A DNA stretch of 64,000 nucleotides from Oligoflexia bacterium (GTDB lineage Bacteria > Bdellovibrionota > UBA1018), in NCBI GenBank assembly GCA_903895855.1, contig CAITVN010000075.1, positions 1 through 64,000 of the forward strand, written 5' to 3'. Below, one piece after another: positions 14,066 through 23,039 of this stretch. The translations under genes were made by a program, and so were the position numbers. Every line of letters begins with the position of its first letter. Positions within the stretch are counted from its first letter, which is position 1. The notes under the pieces were generated by a model that saw only the letters and a program-made list of their open reading frames with translations, did not search any database and was not told the origin of the DNA.

Positions 14066-15394
14066 ATGAATGTCGCCAGAAAGAATATCACCAGATCAGT
14101 CATTCCCATTGTCCTATCAATCATCTGGATCACTTTAGTGAGTCGATTCGCACTTCCTCATTGGGTAAATCCACTCAGTGCTCTGCCACCTGACCTCAAT
14201 ACCTACCTGAGCGCCGGTCAACGTTTGATCGATTCCCAGCCGCTGTATATTGACGCCGACGCCCCGTACAAATACCCCCCCATTTTCGCCTACGCGATGA
14301 AAGTTTTTCTCACTCACTCTACCTGGCCAACGATTGCTTTTTTTTGGCAAATGGCTTCGATAACTCTCTTTATTTTCGCACTTGAACAGCTCGCCAGAAA
14401 ATTTGACCTTCAGGCCTCTTTCAAAGGAGGGCTACTTTTTTTCGCCTCTGCCTTACTCACTTGGAATGGCACCATTGAGATTCTCGCCTATGGGCAAATC
14501 GATCTCATGATTTTTTCTCTGCTCGTGTTCGCCGCACTTTCACCCCGATTTGAACTCTTCGTTTTCGGCTTTTGCCTTGCGCTCAAACCTCAACTGATGC
14601 CGATCGCAATTTTTTGCGCAATGACAAAACCAAGGCCTTTCGTTAGGCTAGCGACCCTAACGGGTACCACTCTATGCTGGCTTGTTTTACCCATGCTCTG
14701 GCTACCCATCAGCCAATGGGGTCAGTTAGCTCAGTGGGTCGATCAACTCAACCGCTCGAGTCCCAACCACTTTCTGGTCAACGCGATTAATGTTTCTGCA
14801 GCCGCATACCTGTCTCGCACGGTTCAGAATGAAGTTTTAATGGTACCACTGACGGCACTTTTTTTTGTGAGTTTCGTTGCCTTACCCGCTTGCCACTTCG
14901 CATTCAAAACTACGGTCAATACGAGAATCAAAACTGAAGCCGAAACCGAAAATTCATTTTTCACTTTCTCACTCGGCATCGCCGCTACACTTCTGGTCTC
15001 GCCACTCAGCTGGCGGTGGCAGGTCATTTACTGGATTCCGTGCCTATTTACGATTTTTGGCGAATTCAAACCCCGCGGCGTCACCCAACTCCTAAGACCA
15101 GGGTTCGATGATTCGTGGCTAGAGACAGGCCTTCTCACTGCGTTTCTCACCACCGCCGTGCTCTCGCAATTGGGCCACGGCAGCGCTTGGCTTTCGATTT
15201 CAAACCGATACCCGAGTCTCGTTTGCTCTCCATTTTGGCCAAATTTATTTCTATTTATTCTAATTCTTAAACTCGCACTCAAACAGCGCGTGCGACACAG
15301 TCGCCAAGTCTTACTAAAGTCTCGCGCCGACAGGCCGTCTGTTCAAGAAGGTCATCTGCCGGAACCCACTTGCCTGGCTCACCAAGAACAATGA
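14066..15394 (+). CDS. GT87-family (DUF2029) membrane glycosyltransferase
   Basis: 442 residues with about 10 membrane segments. The first periplasmic loop has PPDLNTYLSAGQRLIDSQPL followed by YKYPPIF, the recognisable pattern of GT87/DUF2029 polyprenol-phosphate-sugar-dependent transferases, where the acidic residue is catalytic. A further motif is YGQIDLMIF near residue 150 and the substrate loop ALKPQ near 176. It would add a mannose-like residue from a lipid carrier to an envelope glycan. The last 38 codons overlap the psd gene on the other strand by 116 bases. No partner glycan genes are adjacent. Confidence 0.75.
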   Translation: MNVARKNITRSVIPIVLSIIWITLVSRFALPHWVNPLSALPPDLNTYLSAGQRLIDSQPLYIDADAPYKYPPIFAYAMKVFLTHSTWPTIAFFWQMASITLFIFALEQLARKFDLQASFKGGLLFFASALLTWNGTIEILAYGQIDLMIFSLLVFAALSPRFELFVFGFCLALKPQLMPIAIFCAMTKPRPFVRLATLTGTTLCWLVLPMLWLPISQWGQLAQWVDQLNRSSPNHFLVNAINVSAAAYLSRTVQNEVLMVPLTALFFVSFVALPACHFAFKTTVNTRIKTEAETENSFFTFSLGIAATLLVSPLSWRWQVIYWIPCLFTIFGEFKPRGVTQLLRPGFDDSWLETGLLTAFLTTAVLSQLGHGSAWLSISNRYPSLVCSPFWPNLFLFILILKLALKQRVRHSRQVLLKSRADRPSVQEGHLPEPTCLAHQEQ

Positions 15395-16205
15395 CGGTAG
15401 AACCACCGAATAAAAAATAGCCTTTTTCATCGCCGCGAGAAAATGGCTTTTTCTCTGGATGGGTTTGAACAATTTTTCCGACACACATCGCACCGACTTC
15501 AATGTAGGCAAGTTTTCCGAAATTTTTCGTTTCTAAGATACTCACGGTTCTTTCGTTCGTGCTAAAAATTTCAGGACGCTGCTTTAACGCCATCGGATTC
15601 ACCGAATGGTAGTCACCCGGAACCGAATAGGTCTCTAGAATTTCGCCGTGATCAGGAAAATGAAATCGATGGTAATCAACCGGGCACAACCTCGCCAGTA
15701 GCAACGGCCCACCGATGAAGGGTTTGGCGATCTCCGCAGAGCCCAACAAGGCATCAGGCGAAAGAAATTGCCCTTTAACCGGAAAAGACTGGTTCGTCTT
15801 GATTGAATCAAAAGCGAAGTACCGAGCCTCAGCAAAAGCCGGCATCTCACTCTGCACACGGGTAAAAGAGCGGGCTCCGTTTTTGAACTTTCGAATAAAG
15901 AATTCGTTAAAATTTTTGTAAGACTTCTTTTCAAACTCGCTCATCGGAATCTGATATTGACTGACGAACTCGTCAATTTTTCGTCGACTGATGCCCGAAC
16001 TCTGAACCAGGCCATAGACTTGACTCAGCCAAGGCTTAGCCAAGAAGTGGTCAGCAACGATTCGACCAGCCGCCGTCTCGTAGACCAGACGCAGGGCCTT
16101 ATCTCCGTAAACTTTTTCAGTTTCTAATGTTTTTTTGACTCGATCCCAATAGACGATGGCGTTTGCCTGAACCGATTTTTTTTCATTCGACTTCTGAGTT
16201 TGCAT
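15279..16205 (-). CDS. psd: Phosphatidylserine decarboxylase
   Basis: 308 residues. It carries FNEFFIRKFK, VDYHRFHFPDHG (catalytic His region) and the self-cleavage motif FGGST, where cleavage between Gly268 and Ser269 makes the pyruvoyl group on the alpha chain. The enzyme decarboxylates phosphatidylserine to phosphatidylethanolamine at the inner membrane. Its partner pssA is 11 kb away on the same strand. The 3' end overlaps the convergent GT87 gene by 116 bases. The divergent FemAB-like gene starts 36 bases upstream. Confidence 0.9.
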   Translation of the reverse strand: MQTQKSNEKKSVQANAIVYWDRVKKTLETEKVYGDKALRLVYETAAGRIVADHFLAKPWLSQVYGLVQSSGISRRKIDEFVSQYQIPMSEFEKKSYKNFNEFFIRKFKNGARSFTRVQSEMPAFAEARYFAFDSIKTNQSFPVKGQFLSPDALLGSAEIAKPFIGGPLLLARLCPVDYHRFHFPDHGEILETYSVPGDYHSVNPMALKQRPEIFSTNERTVSILETKNFGKLAYIEVGAMCVGKIVQTHPEKKPFSRGDEKGYFLFGGSTVIVLGEPGKWVPADDLLEQTACRRETLVRLGDCVARAV

Positions 16206-16241
16206 CCAATCCTCAGTGATTGGGTGTAAGATAAAACCGAG

Positions 16242-17279
16242 ATGATCGCAAAGCCTATTTCTGAACTTTCGATTGAAGACCGAATAGAATGGTCACGGTT
16301 TTGTGAAAAACTCGCCGAATCGGGGCAAGAAGTCCCCATATCGCAGACGATACCTTGGGCGATCGCCAATGCCTCTCTTGGCGCCCAATCGGTACTCATT
16401 TACGACCCAGAAGCCCAAGTGGGAGGGGTTCTTTTCACCCTGCCCGACCCGAACTCTGACCCCAAGTGGGAATGTCAAAACGGGCCGCTCACCCTCACAA
16501 ACGAACCGTCGAGACTCGCACACTGGCTTGTCAATACTCACGGGCTGCTGCTCGAAACTGGATCAAGCCACCTGAGTCTTAGACCCCGAATACGCAGCGA
16601 CCAATCAGCGGTCTGGAAATCGCTTGACGTGCCCTATGCGAGTGAAAACCTAGCCGCAACTTGGATTTTGAATGCCGCTCAAGCTTCAACCCTCTTCACT
16701 AATCAGAGGCTCAAAAGAACTCTTTGTAAAACAGTCGAAGCGCTCGTCAACGCCAATTTTGCTGAAGCTACTCTACCCAAGTTGCTAGAATTCAGCACAA
16801 AATACGAAAACTTCTGTCGCTCGAAGAAACTGTTCACCCCTGGTTTTCAGTGGTTTCGCACACTGATGTACCAATGTGAGATCGAGGTGCAAAATTCAAC
16901 AACAGACTTCCGACTCTGGCTGGGCGAGGCCACTTGTCTAGCCGAGGCCCCCAAAGGTGAAACGAGTACTGAAGTGAGCGCGATGATGTTAGTCTATCAG
17001 ACTCCGTTCTCGGCGCACTACATTCACGGGTACCAAGATCGAAAGCCTCGCGCATCGCGGCTCAGCCCAAGCGCCTTATTGCACAAGATCGCTTTCGATC
17101 ATCTGCATGAGCGCGGCATCAAGACTTATGATCTGAATGGTGCAAGCGTCAGACTTCAGACGAACGAATCTCCCAGCCACACAATTGACAGTCGCTATCA
17201 AGGAGTTGATGCCTTCAAAGAACAATTTGGAGGCGATTACGTTTCTTACCGCCAGCCCGAAATTCTTATTTCTCTTTGA
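16242..17279 (+). CDS. FemAB/GNAT-like aminoacyl or acyl transferase
   Basis: 345 residues. The C-terminal half has the FemAB/Acetyltransf_6 pattern: AHYIHGYQD, LSPSALLHKIAFDHLHERGI, YDLNGAS, and ending YQGVDAFKEQFGGDYVSY, where the strand-helix-F-K-x-F-G block is diagnostic. Members transfer amino acids or acyl groups from tRNA or CoA, often to cell-wall precursors. The N-terminal half (PWAIANASLGAQSVLIY, then GGVLFTLPDP) fits the first GNAT-like domain. The substrate is unknown. It may be cotranscribed with the MscS gene 51 bases downstream. Confidence 0.7.
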   Translation: MIAKPISELSIEDRIEWSRFCEKLAESGQEVPISQTIPWAIANASLGAQSVLIYDPEAQVGGVLFTLPDPNSDPKWECQNGPLTLTNEPSRLAHWLVNTHGLLLETGSSHLSLRPRIRSDQSAVWKSLDVPYASENLAATWILNAAQASTLFTNQRLKRTLCKTVEALVNANFAEATLPKLLEFSTKYENFCRSKKLFTPGFQWFRTLMYQCEIEVQNSTTDFRLWLGEATCLAEAPKGETSTEVSAMMLVYQTPFSAHYIHGYQDRKPRASRLSPSALLHKIAFDHLHERGIKTYDLNGASVRLQTNESPSHTIDSRYQGVDAFKEQFGGDYVSYRQPEILISL

Positions 17280-17330
17280 TTCATTGTAAGATGGCTCGAA
17301 TTTCGTGCACTTTCAGGCGATAATCAGTCC

Positions 17331-18380
17331 ATGAACTTTAACCGTAACTGGATCCCGCTCGACAAGATCGAGACATTCATTCAATTCGAACCCCTACTCG
17401 TGATCGTCGGCCTTGCTGCCTTATCTTGGTTCTTTTACCGACTATTTTTGAAAAATTTAAACGAAGAAAGGCACCGTAGTCTTCAAGCGGGTTTTCAAAA
17501 TCTCGCCATTCACGTCGCGATACTACTGATTCTAACCAGCACGTTTTTTTCAATCCAACATTTTGGCGACCCCAATTTGGTCAGTGCAAAAATTAACGGT
17601 TATATAGGCCTTTTTGCCCTTTTTTCTGGCGCCCTCGTTTTTATCAAAACTTGGCGTCTACTCGCTTTTGAATACCTATTCTTTGGGCACATGAAAGTCG
17701 GAGTCCCCGTTCTACTCGTCAATCTCTTCACCCTTCTGCTCTCAATCGTGCTCTACAGTTGGATCGCCTCTGAAATATTCAGCGTTCGAGTGACTCCGTT
17801 GCTCGCTACCTCAGCAGTGTTCTCTTTAGTGCTCGGTCTTGCGCTTCAAGACACCCTCGGCAATCTCTTCGCGGGTATCGCTCTTCAGTTAGACAAACCT
17901 TACGAAATCGGTGATTGGGTAGAAATTCAGACAGCTGGCAGCCGTTGGATCGGAATGGTGAACGAGATTTCGTGGCGCGCGACGGTACTCATTGGTGTCG
18001 GTCGTGAAACCCTCGTTATTCCCAACCGTGTGGCCGCTCAAGCTGAAATTCTCAATTTTGCAGCCAAACAGCGGCCCTTTTTCAGACGTGACGCTTTCAA
18101 GCTGCCACACGACGCTGACTTCGAAGTGGCGAGTAAAGCGCTCATCGATGCAACGGTCGGAATCGACGGTATCGTAGATGACCCTGCACCCATTGTGCTA
18201 CTCGTTGAAATCACCGAGTCTTGGATGCTGGTACGCCTAGTTTACTCGTTAGTCGATTATGGCAAGCAATGGGTCGTCACTAGCCTTGTTCAAAAGCAAG
18301 CGCTGAAGAACCTTGCTCAAGTCGGGATCAAACCAGCGATGCAAAAAGTTGAAATTCACGATGCGCACAAGTTACTCTGA
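17331..18380 (+). CDS. MscS-family mechanosensitive channel
   Basis: 349 residues. About four membrane segments are followed by the pore helix and beta domain signature: VFSLVLGLALQDTLGNLFAG, then IALQLDKPYEIGDWVEI, and an NEISWRATVL stretch. The C-terminal cytoplasmic domain (about 230-345) matches the MscS vestibule. It releases solutes on membrane tension after osmotic downshift. There are two or three extra N-terminal helices compared with the minimal 286-residue MscS. It ends 9 bases inside a small convergent membrane gene. Confidence 0.9.
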   Translation: MNFNRNWIPLDKIETFIQFEPLLVIVGLAALSWFFYRLFLKNLNEERHRSLQAGFQNLAIHVAILLILTSTFFSIQHFGDPNLVSAKINGYIGLFALFSGALVFIKTWRLLAFEYLFFGHMKVGVPVLLVNLFTLLLSIVLYSWIASEIFSVRVTPLLATSAVFSLVLGLALQDTLGNLFAGIALQLDKPYEIGDWVEIQTAGSRWIGMVNEISWRATVLIGVGRETLVIPNRVAAQAEILNFAAKQRPFFRRDAFKLPHDADFEVASKALIDATVGIDGIVDDPAPIVLLVEITESWMLVRLVYSLVDYGKQWVVTSLVQKQALKNLAQVGIKPAMQKVEIHDAHKLL

Positions 18381-18590
18381 ATCTGAAGAGTTATTGCCAA
18401 CTTGTGCGGGCGCTCGCGATATCAATTTGGTTGGCTGAGCTTTAGGTAGCGTGGTGAGATCGACAACCACGGCGAGCCTTCTTGACGGAATATTTTCAAC
18501 CCGTTCGATCGAATTCCAAAAGACTAAGACGAATGTCGCGACCAAAGTGAATATTCCGATTGATTTGATTGTCTTATACGGATCGCTCAT
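18372..18590 (-). CDS. Small single-pass membrane protein, hypothetical
   Basis: 72 residues if started at the ATG at 18590 (85 if read from 18629). One hydrophobic helix (IGIFTLVATFVLVFWNSI) follows a short basic N-terminus; the tail is polar. No family. It overlaps the mscS 3' end by 9 bases on the opposite strand. Without a strong ribosome-binding site its reality is uncertain. Confidence 0.4.
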   Translation of the reverse strand: MSDPYKTIKSIGIFTLVATFVLVFWNSIERVENIPSRRLAVVVDLTTLPKAQPTKLISRAPAQVGNNSSDSE

Positions 18591-18772
18591 TCGCACTAAC
18601 ATACCTACAGTGTGCCGAAAATTGAGCAACTCCGTAATGTGTCAGATTTGATTAATTAAATAAAAACGCTATATCATAAGAAGACTGCTATTATTCACGA
18701 AAAATAGGAGCTTGCGTCTGGGTTGATCGATTTTTGATAGCTTACTTGAAAAAAACGTCCTATAATTCAACC

Positions 18773-19635
18773 ATGCTACCAAGAACAGTTAAGTTGCCGA
18801 AAAATAAGAGTTTTTTTCTTATCGGACCTCGTCAAACGGGTAAAAGTACAATCATTAATGCAGAATTTCTGCCCGAAACGACCCGAAAATACGCTCGCTA
18901 CCTAGCGTGATTTTAGAGCCTGATCCAGAGATTCAAAATGATATCTTAAGAAGCTATGTTGACACTTACTTAAAAGAAGAAATTCAAGAAGAGGCAGTCG
19001 TGCGAAACATCGGGACTTTTCTTCGTTTTCTTTCTCAAGCCGGCTTTGAAAGCGGAAACATCCTCAACTACTCAAACGTTGCAAGGCAAGCAGGTACGAC
19101 CAGTACAACGGTAAAAGAATATTTTCAGGTGCTTGAAGACACACTGATAGGATCTTTTCTTTTGCCGTTTAGTAAGTCCCGCAGACATCGAATCGGAGGG
19201 CATCCTAAATTTTATCTTTTTGATAATGGAATACAGCGCACTTTGACGAAGAGATTGACGGTAGCTCTCGAGGCCGGCACCCCAGACTATGGCAACGCTT
19301 TTGAATCATGGATTTTGCAAGAAGTGATTCGGCTGTCCGACTACCATCAAAAAGATTTCGAGTTTTCGTATCACCGCACAGAAGCCGGGGCTGAAGTCGA
19401 TCTGGTGATAGAAACGCCAAGAAATAAATTCATCGCGGTTGAAATCAAAAGCAGTACCAATCCCGTTGAAGCTGATTTTCGAAGCGGTTTTAAATCGCTT
19501 CGGGGCGAATTGGGCAAAAAACTGGGCAAAAGCGTCGAATGTATCTGCGTTTGTCGAGCACCATTTTCCCGAGAGTCAGAGTCAACACTGATTTTGCCAT
19601 GGTCAGAGTTTTTTAAGAAGCTGATAGCTGAGTAG
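18773..19635 (+). pseudogene. AAA ATPase-DUF4143 gene with internal deletion
   Basis: ATG at 18773 begins MLPRTVKLPKNKSFFLIGPR then QTGKST (Walker A) and ends at a TGA at 18910 after YARYLA. From 18907 another frame gives the C-terminal two thirds: the winged helix (LNYSNVARQAGTTSTTVKEY), the DUF4143 core and EVDLVIETPRNKFIAVEIKS (PD-(D/E)xK-like). Compared with the paralogue at 34113-35291, about 100 residues (its 57 to 156) are missing, including Walker B and the TGSS sensor, and the frame shifts at the junction. The deletion endpoint falls in the shared RYLA. The promoter is retained: TATAAT at 18761-18766, then 6 bases, then ATG. Confidence 0.85.
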
Positions 19636-19676
19636 CCATTTTTTTTAATTTCTGGCAGTTTAAGGTAACAAAGCAA

Positions 19677-20798
19677 ATGAAGACCCCAAAAAACACCTCA
19701 CTTGAAGCCGTACGTGGCCTTGCTGCGATTGTTGTTGTGCTCTGGCACTGTTGTGTTGGCTTTTTACCGAGATATACCGGGGTTTTTCAACAGTACGCGG
19801 CCCACACTTGGCAAGGAAATCCGTTGTTTTTTCTCATTAACGGGCCGAGTGCCGTTTATCTCTTTTTTGTGCTTTCAGGATATGTCCTGACTCGCACCTA
19901 CCTTGCCTCTGGTGATACCACCTTGCTTCTCAAGGCTACGATAAAGCGATGGCCGCGCTTGGTAGGTCCAGTTTTAGCGACCATTTTTTGTTCGTATTTT
20001 TTCTTTAAGGCAAATTTTTATGCATTCGAAGAAGCCGGCAAACTCTCCGGCTCACCTTGGCTTGTCAAATTTGCTTACGCCTACGATATTCCCCCCTTGG
20101 TTAGTCTTTGGGACGCGTTAAAACAGGGGCTTTTTTTCGTATTTTTTCGAGGTGATTCCTACTACGACAGCAGTCTTTGGACAATGCGACCAGAGTTTAT
20201 TGGCAGTTTCATTGCGTTTGGGATGGCTCCTGTAATGCTTGAAGCCAGAAAAAAATCAACAGAGCTCGTGGTCATCGTTGCTACAACTATCGCGCTGCTG
20301 ACTCATTTTGCGATGCCAAGTCTTGTCGCCTTCCCGATAGGAGTTTTAATTGCGACTATTTTGCCGAACAACAAAATCATATCCAAATGGGCCGCTTATG
20401 GAATGCTTTTTCTTGCATTTTACCTTCTTGGGTACTCCGGTAACGACAGGGGTGCCTATTCTATTTTTGCTCTCTTGCCTTTTCATGAGGCTTTTTCAAT
20501 CTATCCCGCTATTTTGAGCGGCACCATTCTCATCTGCCTTGTTGAAACATTTCCACCCTTGAGAAGGCTACTTTCGGGCCCAATTTCGCGATGGCTCGGA
20601 GAGTATTCATTTCCTGTCTATCTGCTACACGTTTTGATTATCTGCTCACTGGGCTCGACCGTCTATCTGACCTACGGAAGTGCACTTGCTATCTTCAGTG
20701 TTTTGGTCGCTACCCCTATCGCGGCATTTCCACTTCTTGTTTTCAATAGAAAATGGGTAGCAATGGTCAATCGGGCCGTTGGAGCCCTTGTTAAGTAG
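19677..20798 (+). CDS. Acyltransferase 3 family membrane protein
   Basis: 373 residues with about 10 membrane helices. The N-terminus LEAVRGLAAIVVVLWHCC contains the catalytic His/Arg pair region of the OafA/acyltransferase-3 family, and FFVLSGYVLTRTYL is the second signature. Such proteins move acetyl or succinyl groups across the membrane onto surface glycans. No glycan cluster adjoins it. It is convergent with tig, 28 bases away. The start at 19677 is preceded by AAGGTAACAAAGCAA. The substrate is unknown. Confidence 0.85.
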   Translation: MKTPKNTSLEAVRGLAAIVVVLWHCCVGFLPRYTGVFQQYAAHTWQGNPLFFLINGPSAVYLFFVLSGYVLTRTYLASGDTTLLLKATIKRWPRLVGPVLATIFCSYFFFKANFYAFEEAGKLSGSPWLVKFAYAYDIPPLVSLWDALKQGLFFVFFRGDSYYDSSLWTMRPEFIGSFIAFGMAPVMLEARKKSTELVVIVATTIALLTHFAMPSLVAFPIGVLIATILPNNKIISKWAAYGMLFLAFYLLGYSGNDRGAYSIFALLPFHEAFSIYPAILSGTILICLVETFPPLRRLLSGPISRWLGEYSFPVYLLHVLIICSLGSTVYLTYGSALAIFSVLVATPIAAFPLLVFNRKWVAMVNRAVGALVK

Positions 20799-20826
20799 AT
20801 GATACCGAGTCGCCGACTACCGTCGC

Positions 20827-22164
20827 CTACTTCTCTTCTTTGATTTTCGACTTTGAAAACAAGAACTCAACAGCTTTGTCTTCGCGCATTCTGAATTCGA
20901 GGTCGTCGCGACGTGATGGATTCTTTGCGTAGAATTCTTTCACTTCTTCGAGCCCAGCTTTCATGTTTTCAGCCATCGATTTGATCTCGGCGTCAATATC
21001 GGCGTCTGTCACATCGAGGTTCTCTTTTTTCGCAATCGCCTCAAGCACTAGACTTGCGCGAACTTGGCTCTCAGCACGCTTCGAAATATTTTCAAGCTCG
21101 TGAGTGAGCGCCTCTTGAACCATCTGATCAGTGAACCCTTGGTTCTTTAAGTTCTTTGCGACGTCTTGCGCGAGCACTCGGGCTTGAGCTTGAACGAGTG
21201 ATTGAGGGCACTCAAATGAGTTCTTTTCAATCAATTGGCCCAACAAATCGCTGCGAAGCTTGCGATCTGAATCGGTAGCTTTTTGCTTAACCAAATGCTC
21301 TTTCGCTTTTACGCGCATGTCAGCGATGCTCTCGTAGCCCATGTCTTTCGCGAGTTCTTCAGTGACTGGCGGTCTTTTCTTTTCTTTAATTTCGCTCACG
21401 GTCACAGTGAATTCTGCATCTTTACCAGCAAGATCTTTTTCAAAGTAGTCTGCCGGAAATGGAATTCTAAACGTCTTGGTCTCACCGCGCTTCATGCCCA
21501 CTAGGTTTTCTTCAAAACCAGGAATGAGCGAGTCAGAACCAATTTCTAGAACACGTGAACCTTCCATGCCTGGGCGCTTATCGAGGCCAGCGTCAGTGAC
21601 CACTCCACCATCAAATTTCATGTCAACAAATTCGCCCTTTTTAGCGCGATGTGACTCAGATTCAATCGCAATCAACTCAGCGCGATTGTCTTGAATGCTT
21701 TCAATCACTTTATCAACGTCGATTTCAGTCACTTCAGTTTTGCCCTTAGTGAGGCTCAAACCGGTATAACCTTTAACTTCAATCTCAGGAATGATTTCAA
21801 CCGTAGCGGTGAAAGTGAGGTCTTGGCCGTCTTTGATCTCATGATCGTGCTCACCTTGGCCATGCTGGTGGTCAGGGGTCGAAATCTGCGGAGAATTGAC
21901 TGCTCGAATCTTTTGTTCACGAAGGGCTTTCGGGTAAAACTCGTCAATAATGTTGTGAAATACTTGGTGACGAACATCAGCACCGTAGTACTGCTTCACC
22001 AAATTCATAGGCACCATTCCTGGTCGAAAGCCTTTAATTTTAGCTTTTCTTTGAACATCAGAATAGCCAGTCGCGAGGCGCTTGGCTACGATGTCTTTCG
22101 ACACTGAAATGATGAGTTTACGTTGTATGTTTGACGGGTTTTCAACTTTGACTTGATATTCCAT
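20827..22164 (-). CDS. tig: Trigger factor
   Basis: 445 residues from the ATG at 22164 (MEYQVKVENPSN); the frame extends upstream but only into truA. Domains in order: ribosome-binding tail with GFRPGMVPMNLVKQYYG (the usual GFRxGKxP has Met in place of Lys), an FKBP-like PPIase domain (KKGEFVDMKFDG, IPGFEENLVGMKRGE), and a long helical C-terminal arm region. It folds nascent chains at the ribosome. It overlaps truA by 23 bases. A His/Asp-rich insert (PDHQHGQGEHDHEIKDGQD) lies at about residue 105. The usual clpP/clpX neighbours are absent here. Confidence 0.9.
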   Translation of the reverse strand: MEYQVKVENPSNIQRKLIISVSKDIVAKRLATGYSDVQRKAKIKGFRPGMVPMNLVKQYYGADVRHQVFHNIIDEFYPKALREQKIRAVNSPQISTPDHQHGQGEHDHEIKDGQDLTFTATVEIIPEIEVKGYTGLSLTKGKTEVTEIDVDKVIESIQDNRAELIAIESESHRAKKGEFVDMKFDGGVVTDAGLDKRPGMEGSRVLEIGSDSLIPGFEENLVGMKRGETKTFRIPFPADYFEKDLAGKDAEFTVTVSEIKEKKRPPVTEELAKDMGYESIADMRVKAKEHLVKQKATDSDRKLRSDLLGQLIEKNSFECPQSLVQAQARVLAQDVAKNLKNQGFTDQMVQEALTHELENISKRAESQVRASLVLEAIAKKENLDVTDADIDAEIKSMAENMKAGLEEVKEFYAKNPSRRDDLEFRMREDKAVEFLFSKSKIKEEK

Positions 22165-23011
22165 AAGATGAATCTTGTAGTCGAACCCGGCTATGAAAGT
22201 CAATTTCGAGTTTTGGGTACCACACACGTTCTAGCCATAATCCACGCCCCGGCGATGTTGGCCCTACCAGGTCTCGCCTTTTGGTCGCTAAAATTTCTTC
22301 AAAACACTGAATTTCTCGCCGGCCCTCACCCACTTGAAGCAAGGTTCCGGCAATCGATCGCACCATTTGCTTCAAAAACCCGGTTCCGAGCACCCGAACT
22401 CGCACAAATCCGAATCCCGATTCGGGGTCAAACGCTAGCCCCCCTATCGGAAACCCTATCGGCTCAAAGCTCACTTCGGCCTCGAGAATCGTGCGTACGG
22501 TTGGGCCTGGCTTGGCACCCGATGCCTGTAATGCCTTAAAATCGTGTTCGCCTATGAGGGGCTGAATCGCCCGATTCATCGCTTCGACGTCAAGACGCTT
22601 ACGAATCCACCAAGAAATCGGCTCAAATTGAGGCAATTCACAAAGACCTTGCTGAAAATAATAACTATACTGTTTTTTGATGGCTGAACGCTGTGCGTGA
22701 AATTCAGCCTCGACTTCGACTACCCGCAAGATACGAATTGATCGAGGAAGCAGTGAGTTTAATCCGCGTTCGAGAATTTCAGGGTCCCAACGCTTTCGAG
22801 TCACCGTGAAATGTCCAACTTGGCCAAGGGCATGCACGCCGGCATCGGTGCGACCGCTCCCGACCAACGAGACTTTTTCTTCTTGCGTGATTCGTTTAAT
22901 GGCCGCTTCGATGGCCTCATGAATACTCTTACCCTCTTGCGCACCTTTTTGCCGTTGCCACCCGCAATAATGAGTGCCCAGATAAGAAATCAAAATCGCA
23001 TATTTTTGCAT
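22142..23011 (-). CDS. truA: tRNA pseudouridine(38-40) synthase
   Basis: 289 residues. The catalytic motif GSGRTDAGVHALGQVGHF carries Asp56. Further family motifs are FHAQRSA and FLKQMVRSIAGTLLQVG. It isomerises uridines 38, 39 and 40 in the anticodon arm of tRNAs. The C-terminus runs 23 bases into tig and the N-terminus starts 28 bases after the upstream barrel gene, so it sits in the minus-strand run pssA-asd-barrel-truA-tig. The length is slightly above the 270-residue norm because of the C-terminal tail. Confidence 0.92.
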   Translation of the reverse strand: MQKYAILISYLGTHYCGWQRQKGAQEGKSIHEAIEAAIKRITQEEKVSLVGSGRTDAGVHALGQVGHFTVTRKRWDPEILERGLNSLLPRSIRILRVVEVEAEFHAQRSAIKKQYSYYFQQGLCELPQFEPISWWIRKRLDVEAMNRAIQPLIGEHDFKALQASGAKPGPTVRTILEAEVSFEPIGFPIGGLAFDPESGFGFVRVRVLGTGFLKQMVRSIAGTLLQVGEGRREIQCFEEILATKRRDLVGPTSPGRGLWLERVWYPKLEIDFHSRVRLQDSSYGISSQS

Positions 23012-23039
23012 AAACTCTTTAAGATCACTCCCTCAGAGT

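Noticed and set aside
13887-14069. Short plus-strand frame opposite the rhodanese gene
   Set aside because: Shadow of the rhodanese coding sequence.
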